Translations under genes and position numbers: made by a program
Source: Methanobacterium sp.
GTDB lineage: Archaea; Methanobacteriota; Methanobacteria; Methanobacteriales; Methanobacteriaceae
Direction of reading: 5' to 3'
Length of the DNA stretch: 12,834 nt
Assembly (NCBI GenBank): GCA_003162115.1
Contig: PMMV01000068.1
Span: 60,621 to 73,454, forward strand
Part shown: positions 7,116-12,834 of the stretch, one piece after another
Layout: each line of letters opens with the position of its first letter
Position numbering within the stretch: position 1 is the first letter of the stretch
Notes under the pieces: model-generated
Told to the model about the DNA's origin: nothing
What the model saw: only the letters and a program-made list of their open reading frames with translations
Database searches by the model: none

Positions 7116-8231
7116 CTATTTTTCGGGACTAATATTGATCAGATCATATTTAAGGTTCCCTAGACCGATTTCTCTTCCATATCTAAGTTGTAAATGGCCA
7201 TCTACCATATTCCAAACACCTTTAAATTTATCTTGACCTTCATGATGATTATGATGTAGAAGGGAATTCTCAAATCCCTTTTGATGATTTACAAGATCAT
7301 AGCTAGCAGCATCGAGTGCTACAGGATCCTTAGAAACCAATATTCCGATATCTGGGACTATTGGTCTGTCACTCCATGGAAGACAGTCACAATCAGGAGT
7401 TATGTTCATTAAGAAGTTCATATAACCTAGTTTCCTTTTTTTGCTCTGAACAGCCCCCAATGCATATTCAGTCATTCTCTCTATAAATTCATCCATTCTA
7501 TCCCAGTTAGGCTTAATTAAAGAATTAGGACAAGCAAATATGCAGTTGTTACAAGCAATACACCTATCATAATTCATTTTAGCCCCCTCATCAGTTATAT
7601 GCAAGGCATTTTCTGGACAAGATTCTATGCAAGTACCACAAGATGCACAACCCTCTATTATAACTGGTTTTACACATTCATGTTGTTCAATTTTTCCTGG
7701 TGCAGCAGCGCATCCCATTGCAAGATTTTTTATTGCCCCTCCAAAACCTGCCATTTCATGCCCCTTGAAATGGGACAAGACTATCATACAGTCTGCACTT
7801 ACAATATCACATGCAATTTTAACCCTTTCAAAATGTTTCTGTTTGATTTCAACACTCTTCCAGTTTTCGCCCCTTAGACCATCTGCAATAATTATTGGTG
7901 CACCTGAAACAGCATAATCAAAGCCATGAAGAACGGCAGTTTTTATGTGGTTTGGAGAGTTATGTCTACTTCCGTAATAGAGAGTGTTAGTATCTGTAAT
8001 GAACGGTTTTGCCCCTCTTGAAGTAATTTTGTCTATTATCTGTCTAACTAAAACAGGACTGATATACGAATCGTTACCCTCCTCACCAAAGTGAAGTTTT
8101 ACTGCCACCAATTCATCCTCATCCATTAAATCATTAAAATTAGCTGCATCGAAAAGTTTTTTAACTTTATTTATTTTATTGTCTTCATCTGTCCTTGACG
8201 TGAAGTCGGTGAAATACACATTACTCCTCAT
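7116..8231 (-). CDS. DUF362 protein with two [4Fe-4S] ferredoxin clusters
   Basis: A 371-residue cytoplasmic iron-sulfur protein. The N-terminal and C-terminal parts belong to DUF362: VAVKLHFGEEGN at 42-53, ITDTNTLYYGSRHN at 78-91, LSHFKGHEMAGFGGAIKNLAMGC at 152-174, and SKDPVALDAASYDLV at 300-314. A bacterial-type double ferredoxin domain is inserted at 194-236, with Cys195, 198, 201 and 205 for one cluster and Cys224, 227, 230 and 234 for the other. Two more Cys (281 and 283 in PDCDCLPW) and a His-rich patch (326-330) could bind metal. The family probably performs redox or electron-transfer chemistry, but no specific reaction can be given. Start ATG 8231 is preceded by AAGGTGG five bases upstream. 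It lies 86 bases after a sugar isomerase-like gene on the same strand, perhaps in one transcript. Confidence 0.85.
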   Translation of the reverse strand: MRSNVYFTDFTSRTDEDNKINKVKKLFDAANFNDLMDEDELVAVKLHFGEEGNDSYISPVLVRQIIDKITSRGAKPFITDTNTLYYGSRHNSPNHIKTAVLHGFDYAVSGAPIIIADGLRGENWKSVEIKQKHFERVKIACDIVSADCMIVLSHFKGHEMAGFGGAIKNLAMGCAAAPGKIEQHECVKPVIIEGCASCGTCIESCPENALHITDEGAKMNYDRCIACNNCIFACPNSLIKPNWDRMDEFIERMTEYALGAVQSKKRKLGYMNFLMNITPDCDCLPWSDRPIVPDIGILVSKDPVALDAASYDLVNHQKGFENSLLHHNHHEGQDKFKGVWNMVDGHLQLRYGREIGLGNLKYDLINISPEK

Positions 8232-8299
8232 TTAAACCACCTTTCCTTAAAATAATACTGAAAATATCTTTTTAGTTTCATTTATGGGATTTTGAAGTT

Positions 8300-8318
8300 A
8301 ATTCTATTATTTAGAATT
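8300..8318. repeat. Inverted repeat just after the isomerase-like gene
   Basis: AATTCTA, a five-base loop TTATT, then TAGAATT: a perfect 7-bp stem touching the stop codon of the gene at 8318-9073. It has no long oligo-T after it on the minus strand, so it is a weak terminator candidate. It could be an RNA processing signal, or chance in AT-rich DNA. Confidence 0.35.
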
Positions 8319-9073
8319 TATTCAATATTGGAAGATATTAATAGGTCTCTGCTTTTAAGAATGTTTTGATAATTATTTAACTCAATTATACCATTATCCA
8401 CACCACTAAGCAAATTAAGATCGAAGTTTCCCTCCCCTAATGTTAAATGCTGGTCTTTTTTACCATTATTATCGTTTAAATGATAGTAAGCTATTTTATT
8501 TATTTTAAAAAATGCTTTAACATCTTTGCTTGTATTTGCATGTCCTGTGTCTACTGTAGCGTAAGAGCCACATTCATTAATAAAAAATTGATGTTCTTCA
8601 GCAGTATTGCAAAAATATGCATACTTATTCGGCATATTTTCAACTGAAAATTTAATTCCCATTCCCATTGCATAATCATTGGCATCTCTAAGTGTTTCTA
8701 TAGCGTGATTTATCCCGTAAGTTCTGACCCGTTCTTCAAAACGATGAATTAATCCGGGATGAGTTGTAATAGCCTTTGCATTTATTTTCACTGCAAAATC
8801 AATTGTTTCTTCTAACTGTTTTAAAGTTTCTTCTCTTATACCTGGATTTAAACTTCCAGGATTTAGATCAATTGTGGGGGAGTGTAGAAAAACATCGATA
8901 TCATAGGAACTAAAAGGTTCAAAAACTTTTTTATCCAGAGATAAAACATTTCTTGGCCAGTAAGGGCCTTCGCATAGGATCTCCATAAGTTGAAACTCAT
9001 CTTTTGATGCTGTTTTAAGGCATTGCTCGAGTGAACTCATGAAAAGTGCAAGTGTTGAGAATCCTAATTTCAT
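8318..9073 (-). CDS. Sugar phosphate isomerase/epimerase-like TIM-barrel protein
   Basis: A 251-residue protein of the xylose isomerase-like/AP endonuclease 2 TIM-barrel superfamily, with a metal-dependent active site. Likely metal and substrate ligands are His64 (LHSPT), His105 (THPG), Glu145 (SVENMP), Asp175 and His178 (VDTGHAN), His198 (YYHLND) and Glu214 (LGEG). Members act on sugars, inositols or DNA; this substrate is unknown. The start is uncertain. ATG 9073 begins the usual first strand (MKLGFSTLALF) but has no Shine-Dalgarno. An in-frame ATG at 9136 would add 21 residues, and a TATA-like ATTATAAATT at 9170-9161 would put transcription start almost on that codon, as in leaderless genes. 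I chose 9073 on family length. The DUF362 gene follows on the same strand. Confidence 0.78.
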   Translation of the reverse strand: MKLGFSTLALFMSSLEQCLKTASKDEFQLMEILCEGPYWPRNVLSLDKKVFEPFSSYDIDVFLHSPTIDLNPGSLNPGIREETLKQLEETIDFAVKINAKAITTHPGLIHRFEERVRTYGINHAIETLRDANDYAMGMGIKFSVENMPNKYAYFCNTAEEHQFFINECGSYATVDTGHANTSKDVKAFFKINKIAYYHLNDNNGKKDQHLTLGEGNFDLNLLSGVDNGIIELNNYQNILKSRDLLISSNIE

Positions 9074-9160
9074 AATATGATTTTTGATTTTTGACTTAAT
9101 TAAATTTTTATTATTGTCACAGAAATCTAATACCATATTTATCGAAATTAGATATATCTA

Positions 9161-9170
9161 AATTTATAAT
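9161..9170 (-). promoter_or_regulatory. TATA box upstream of the isomerase-like gene
   Basis: The minus strand reads ATTATAAATT, centred about 30 bases before the ATG at 9136. Transcription would start near 9139, giving a leaderless mRNA for the longer protein or a leader of about 65 bases for the shorter one. Confidence 0.4.
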
Positions 9171-9333
9171 AGTCGAGTAAGTGAAATGATAGGCCTCCTT
9201 GGATAATACAATAATATAGGAGCAGAAATTAGTAATACTTGGATTTAATAGCTCTCAAGTACTTTTAGAAAGAATAAAAGAATGAAGAGGAATTAATAAT
9301 GAATAATTTCTTCTTTTATTTTTTAAAAATAGT

Positions 9334-9615
9334 TTAATTTGCTTTTCTGGAAAGTTGTATTTTTATTGCTGATACGTTTGTAGCTGTCCCTTCATTATTT
9401 AAAATTTCCTCAGTGTGTATATCAATAGATTTCACTTCAATATCGGTTATAAATCTGTTTTTTACTATCTCAGCAACGTCCACACATCTACTTATGGCTC
9501 TTCCCCTTGCCTTGAGACACACTTTTGAAACTCCTCCATTAATCTGGGTTACAACTGCTAAAACGTAGTTCATTACTGGTTTGTTTCCAATGTACACAAT
9601 ATTTTCCTCTGACAT
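9334..9615 (-). CDS. albA: DNA/RNA-binding protein Alba
   Basis: Alba is an abundant dimeric archaeal chromatin protein that binds double-stranded DNA and RNA. The 93-residue length is typical. The diagnostic stretch [21 protein letters not shown] (residues 8-28) is followed by [24 protein letters not shown] (33-56), both nearly invariant in the family. Lys12 matches the second of the two DNA-contacting lysines known in Sulfolobus Alba. The first, the acetylated Lys16, is Asn11 here, so control by acetylation at that site is not possible; I believe Asn is common in euryarchaeal Alba. The C-terminal strand ends in SRKAN. Start ATG 9615 is set by TTGGAGGTTA just upstream; an in-frame start eight codons earlier lies before that site. 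It is transcribed alone from a good TATA box at 9670-9663. Confidence 0.95.
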   Translation of the reverse strand: MSEENIVYIGNKPVMNYVLAVVTQINGGVSKVCLKARGRAISRCVDVAEIVKNRFITDIEVKSIDIHTEEILNNEGTATNVSAIKIQLSRKAN

Positions 9616-9964
9616 CGCTTTAACCTCCAAAAAATACACTGATTGATAAATATTTTTAATAATATATAAATTTTATTCTGAGACCCTTCTTTTAAGATTT
9701 ACAATTCATTCTGAAAGATAAAGTCTTAAATCAACTTTAACAGCACAATTCTTTGAGTCCAAACAATAATAATTCTCTTCATTGATTTTATTGAAGTTAT
9801 TTTACCATTTTAAAATATTAACCAATGAATCATGATTAAATAAGTTTATTCTTGTTATTTTTAATTAAAGTAAAAGAAATAGGTACTCAATGAAATTAAT
9901 ATCAAATAAAGGATTTATATCTCCTTAAATCGGATATTAATCAAATATAAATGAAAAATAAATT
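9616..9964. other. Intergenic region between alba and the second regulator gene
   Basis: About 350 bases, very AT-rich. It contains the alba promoter at its left end and the terminator of the regulator gene at its right end. A short imperfect hairpin (AAGGA, loop, TCCTT) lies near 9910-9927. I see no supported ORF or RNA gene in the rest. Confidence 0.55.
9663..9670 (-). promoter_or_regulatory. albA: TATA box of alba
   Basis: The minus strand reads TTTATATA with an A-rich stretch before it, as in a BRE. It lies about 50 bases before the start codon, predicting transcription from near 9640 and a leader of about 25 bases that keeps the GGAGGT site. Confidence 0.6.
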
Positions 9965-9973
9965 AAAAAAAAA
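9965..9973 (-). terminator. Oligo-T terminator after the second receiver-PAS gene
   Basis: Nine consecutive T on the minus strand begin immediately after the stop codon (9976-9974), followed by more T-rich sequence. This is a typical archaeal intrinsic terminator and closes the leuA-regulator block. Confidence 0.65.
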
Positions 9974-10735
9974 TTACTTCAACTCTTTAGTTCGGAATAT
10001 AATAATTATACCCTCAGAAACACCATTATTATTTTTTATTGGAGTTATGGTACCATCAATCATAGTTTTTTCATCATTCTTAGATTTAAGAACTACTTTA
10101 TCATTTATAATATCATTTAAATTAATTTCTTCTGAAACATCTATTTTTAATCCGGGAACATTGAACACTTCAAATAATTTCTTACCTATAGATAATTCTT
10201 CGTTCCAACCCGTGATTTTTTCGGCAGCAGTATTCATGAATTTTATCCTTTGTTCAGAATCTGTTGCGATAACACCATCGCTTATGGTTTTCAATAATGA
10301 AACAAGTAATTCATCGTGCCTTTTTAATGTTTTTTCCTCCTTGTTCCTATATAAGATGATATCAATAGCCGTGTAAAGCTCATTTTCCTCAAAAGGTTTG
10401 TGAAGAAATCCAAATGGTTCTTTTAGTATAAATGCAGAAGGATGAGTTGTTTTTGCACGTTCAACAGTATTTTTATCAGAATATGCAGTGAGGTAAATGA
10501 CAGGAATGTCAAATTTGTTTCTTATGGTTTCTGCAGCTTCTATACCATCAACCTTACCGTCTAATACAATATCCATAAGAACTAGATCAGGTTTATATTC
10601 TTCACTAAATTTTATTGCATCTTCGCCTGTAGAAACAATCCCCGGAACATTATATCCTGCTTTTTCTAGGCTTCTTTTTATATCCTCTGCCGTTATCCTC
10701 TCATCCTCAACAACTAAAATCTTAGCATTCTCCAA
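9974..10735 (-). CDS. Response regulator receiver with PAS domain (second of a tandem pair)
   Basis: A 253-residue cytoplasmic signalling protein. Receiver domain at 4-128: acidic pocket Glu10 and Asp11, phosphoacceptor Asp55 (LVLMDI), Thr83 (YLTAYS), and a KPF motif with Lys113. PAS domain at about 140-249: ISDGVIATDSEQRIKFMNTAAEKITGW. There is no histidine kinase, HTH or other output domain, so it must signal through protein contacts or bind a ligand in PAS. An extra segment HPSAFILK (98-105) repeats the following EPFGFLHK, giving two copies of strand beta-5. Start is TTG 10735 with GGAGG seven bases upstream; an upstream in-frame ATG at 10801 would overlap the preceding gene and has no such site. 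It lies 19 bases after its paralogue, so the two are co-transcribed. An oligo-T terminator follows. Confidence 0.85.
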   Translation of the reverse strand: MENAKILVVEDERITAEDIKRSLEKAGYNVPGIVSTGEDAIKFSEEYKPDLVLMDIVLDGKVDGIEAAETIRNKFDIPVIYLTAYSDKNTVERAKTTHPSAFILKEPFGFLHKPFEENELYTAIDIILYRNKEEKTLKRHDELLVSLLKTISDGVIATDSEQRIKFMNTAAEKITGWNEELSIGKKLFEVFNVPGLKIDVSEEINLNDIINDKVVLKSKNDEKTMIDGTITPIKNNNGVSEGIIIIFRTKELK

Positions 10736-10754
10736 TTTAATGCCTCCAACAAAT

Positions 10755-11498
10755 TTAACAGTTATTATTAAAAACGAGGATAAATCCATTAATGTCCTCA
10801 TTATCCTTAATGATCTTTAAACTACATTTAACTGATAGTTCTTCTCCTTGCTTAGACGTCAATGCCACATTATCCGTTAACGATTTATGTTTTATATATA
10901 AATCATTTAAAGATTTTTTCGCGGTTTTTAAAGGTGTAAAAACATCCTTTAATTCTTTACCCATAGCATCATTTAATTCCCAGCCAGTTAAAGACTCTGC
11001 AAGTGAATTCATTAGTTTAATTCTACCCTCTGCATTGGTTGCTATCACTGCATCGTTGATATTTTTTACCATTTCCGAAAGAAGAATATCATGATCCTTC
11101 TCCATTTTATGCCTGTGTAGAGTTATTTCAATTGCTGTGTGAAGCTCACTCTCCTCAAATGGCTTCCTCAAAAGGCCAGTTTCTTCCTTAATAATGTATC
11201 CGGAAGGTTCAGTTATTTTAGCACGCTGTACAGTATATTCATCAGAGTATGCTGTCAGATATATAACTGGGATATTATAAAGATATTTTATCTGTTCTGC
11301 TGCTTCTATACCGTCCATTTTACCCTTTAATTTAATGTCCATTAGCACCAGATCTGGTTTAAGCTTTCCTGCTTTTTCTATTGCATCTTCTCCAGAAGAA
11401 ACCAAAGCCGGGACATTGTAACCTGCACATTCTAGACCGCTCTTGATATCCTCTGCCGTGATTCTTTCATCCTCAACAACCAGAATCTTTGACCTCAT
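10755..11498 (-). CDS. Response regulator receiver with PAS domain (first of a tandem pair)
   Basis: A 247-residue paralogue of the next gene downstream, nearly identical to it over VVEDERITAEDIK. Receiver domain at 3-127: Glu9 and Asp10, phosphoacceptor Asp54 (LVLMDI), Thr82 (YLTAYS), and Lys112 in RKPF. PAS domain at about 137-245: INDAVIATNAEGRIKLMNSLAESLTGW. It has the same type of inserted segment (EPSGYIIK, 97-104) before the normal EETGLLRKPFEE. The receivers are more alike than the PAS domains, suggesting a gene duplication followed by change in the sensing part. No output domain is present. ATG 11498 is preceded by GGGGA eight bases upstream. It starts 49 bases after the leuA-type gene. 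The cognate kinase is not in the window. Confidence 0.85.
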   Translation of the reverse strand: MRSKILVVEDERITAEDIKSGLECAGYNVPALVSSGEDAIEKAGKLKPDLVLMDIKLKGKMDGIEAAEQIKYLYNIPVIYLTAYSDEYTVQRAKITEPSGYIIKEETGLLRKPFEESELHTAIEITLHRHKMEKDHDILLSEMVKNINDAVIATNAEGRIKLMNSLAESLTGWELNDAMGKELKDVFTPLKTAKKSLNDLYIKHKSLTDNVALTSKQGEELSVKCSLKIIKDNEDINGFILVFNNNC

Positions 11499-11520
11499 CC
11501 TTTATATCCCCAGACAATAT

Positions 11521-11551
11521 TTAGATAAATTAATGATTTGATTTTATCTAA
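11521..11551. repeat. Inverted repeat at the 3' end of the leuA-type gene
   Basis: TTAGATAAA and TTTATCTAA form a perfect 9-bp stem with a 13-base loop. One arm overlaps the TAG stop at 11550-11548. No oligo-T run follows, so it is not a clear terminator. It could act as a processing site, or as an operator for the regulator genes that begin at 11498. Confidence 0.45.
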
Positions 11552-12834
11552 CGTTCAATAAGTATCTTGTTAATTGAGTCTAAAACTGCTTCTACACTTG
11601 CCATGACAACATCTTCAGTTGTAGATCTCCCTGTTGCACTGTTTCCATTTTTATCTCCCATTATAACAAAAACCTCTGCAAGGGCATTAGTACCACCAGT
11701 AATAGCGTCAATATTATATTCTTTAAGTTCAATGTCTGCAGTTTCACCTACAAGACTTTGAATCGCATTTATAGCTGCATCTACTGGTCCAACTCCTGTT
11801 TTTGCTGCGGTTTTTATATTCCCGTCGATATTTAATTTAACAGTTGCCGTTGGCATTACATTATCCCCAGTCATGACTGAAAATCCTTCAAGTTTAACTA
11901 TTTCCTTCTGAGCTCTACCAAGTACTGTTTCAGACATTGCCTTTAAATCTGCATCTGTAACACATTTTCCTTTATCTCCAAGTTTTTTTATCTGTTCGAA
12001 GACCTTATTAAATTGATCAACATCCAATTCTATGCCGTATTCATCGAGTTTTGCTTTTATTGCACTAGCACCCGTATGTTTTCCTAAAACAATTTTACGT
12101 TTATGTCCTACCATTTCGGGCGTGATTGGTTCGTATGTCTCGGCTTTCTGAAGTACTCCATGTACATGTATTCCAGCTTCATGAGCAAATGCATTTTCAC
12201 CCACAATTGCCTTGTTTGGTGGCATTTTAATCCCCGTAATTCTTGAAACGACCTCGGATGTGTCCACTAAAAGTTTTGTATTAATATTGGTTTTAATATT
12301 GTATTGTGATGTTAGTGCCATTACAACTTCTTCAAGGGAAGCATTGCCTGCCCTCTCACCTAACCCATTTATAGTTACATGTATCTGGCTTGCCCCTGCT
12401 TCTACAGCACTGAGTGAGTTCGCTACGGCTAGTCCAAAGTCATCATGGCAATGAACGCTAATTGGTACTGAAAGAATTTTCTTAAGTTTCGATATTAAGT
12501 ATCTCATTGATGCAGGTACCATAACCCCTACAGTATCGGGAACATTGATGTAGTCCACTCCGGCATCCTCAACAGCACTGTATATCTCTTTAAGATATTC
12601 AAATTCTGTTCTTGTGGAGTCTTCTGCCGAATACTCTGCTATTATCCCATGATCCTTTATATATTCTACAGCGTCAACAGATTTGGTGAGGATTTCCTCT
12701 TGTGTCATTTTGAGCTTGTATTTTCTATGGAGGGGCGATGTTCCTATAAATGTATGAATGTAATCTACTTCACAATCAATTGCTGCGTCGAGATCATTAC
12801 GCAGTGGTCTTGCCAAACCACATATTTTAGAGTT
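11548..12834 (-). CDS. leuA: 2-isopropylmalate synthase family, probably LeuA (partial, N-terminus off the right edge)
   Basis: It condenses acetyl-CoA with a 2-oxo acid; for LeuA this is 2-oxoisovalerate, the first step to leucine. The frame is open to the window edge, giving the last 428 residues; about 75-85 N-terminal residues with the DTTLRDGEQ motif are missing. Visible are [17 protein letters not shown], the metal motif [13 protein letters not shown], the second family signature [16 protein letters not shown], and [17 protein letters not shown]. The last 120-130 residues form the LeuA allosteric domain ([17 protein letters not shown]). Methanogens have three relatives: LeuA, citramalate synthase CimA and homocitrate synthase AksA. 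The C-terminal domain argues against AksA, and [16 protein letters not shown] is closer to LeuA than to the CimA sequences I remember, but CimA is not excluded. It ends with TAG at 11550-11548. Confidence 0.82.
   Translation of the reverse strand, partial: NSKICGLARPLRNDLDAAIDCEVDYIHTFIGTSPLHRKYKLKMTQEEILTKSVDAVEYIKDHGIIAEYSAEDSTRTEFEYLKEIYSAVEDAGVDYINVPDTVGVMVPASMRYLISKLKKILSVPISVHCHDDFGLAVANSLSAVEAGASQIHVTINGLGERAGNASLEEVVMALTSQYNIKTNINTKLLVDTSEVVSRITGIKMPPNKAIVGENAFAHEAGIHVHGVLQKAETYEPITPEMVGHKRKIVLGKHTGASAIKAKLDEYGIELDVDQFNKVFEQIKKLGDKGKCVTDADLKAMSETVLGRAQKEIVKLEGFSVMTGDNVMPTATVKLNIDGNIKTAAKTGVGPVDAAINAIQSLVGETADIELKEYNIDAITGGTNALAEVFVIMGDKNGNSATGRSTTEDVVMASVEAVLDSINKILIER

Noticed and set aside
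9190..9225. CTCCT and AGGAG arms that could form a stem upstream of the isomerase-like gene
   Set aside because: Only five base pairs with a loop of about 18 bases and no conserved riboswitch features.
9951..10376. 141-codon open frame on the plus strand opposite the second receiver-PAS gene
   Set aside because: Shadow of the PAS-coding strand; low-complexity protein and no ribosome binding site.
1..12834. Mobile element, prophage, CRISPR or defence island
   Set aside because: No transposase, integrase, toxin, nuclease or array repeat was seen, and gene content and composition look like ordinary chromosome throughout.

Overview
The window looks like chromosomal DNA from an AT-rich methanogenic euryarchaeon, most probably order Methanobacteriales (Methanobacterium-like). 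The reasons are an Alba chromatin protein, an archaeal-type alanine dehydrogenase, a stand-alone GatA amidotransferase subunit, a DUF362 ferredoxin-type protein and two receiver-PAS regulators. The signals also fit: Shine-Dalgarno sites of the GGAGG/GGTG type, archaeal TATA boxes about 25-30 bases before start sites, and oligo-T terminators. The genus is an inference. No rRNA, tRNA, CRISPR array, insertion sequence or phage gene was seen.

Layout. Positions 1-2980 (minus strand) hold a DUF1624 membrane protein, gatA, and the start of a CobB/CobQ-type glutamine amidotransferase that runs off the left edge. Positions 3141-6070 (plus strand) hold alanine dehydrogenase, an unrecognised 53-residue ORF with its own promoter and ribosome binding site, a LysE-family exporter and a HAD phosphatase related to the P domain of P-type ATPases. 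Positions 6071-6428 are mostly non-coding and contain two copies of a CTACTGTAG palindrome with centres exactly 42 bp apart. Positions 6333-9073 (minus strand) hold a DUF6790-like membrane protein interrupted by an in-frame TAA, a DUF362 iron-sulfur protein and a sugar phosphate isomerase/epimerase-like TIM barrel. Alba follows at 9334-9615, also on the minus strand. Positions 9974-12834 (minus strand) hold a 2-isopropylmalate synthase-type gene cut by the right edge, followed by two tandem receiver-PAS genes.

How the genes work together. Most are housekeeping or small independent units: aminoacyl-tRNA amidation, amino-acid metabolism and export, leucine or isoleucine synthesis, and chromatin. 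The clearest multi-gene unit is the 12834-9974 block, where the spacings are short (49 and 19 bases) and the two regulators are paralogues. The two regulators have no DNA-binding or kinase domain and must act through protein contacts.

I found no convincing new multi-gene defence or mobile system. The best candidates for a second look are the in-frame stop in the DUF6790-like gene, the phased palindrome pair, the shared duplication inside the two receiver domains, and the short ORF at 4230-4391.
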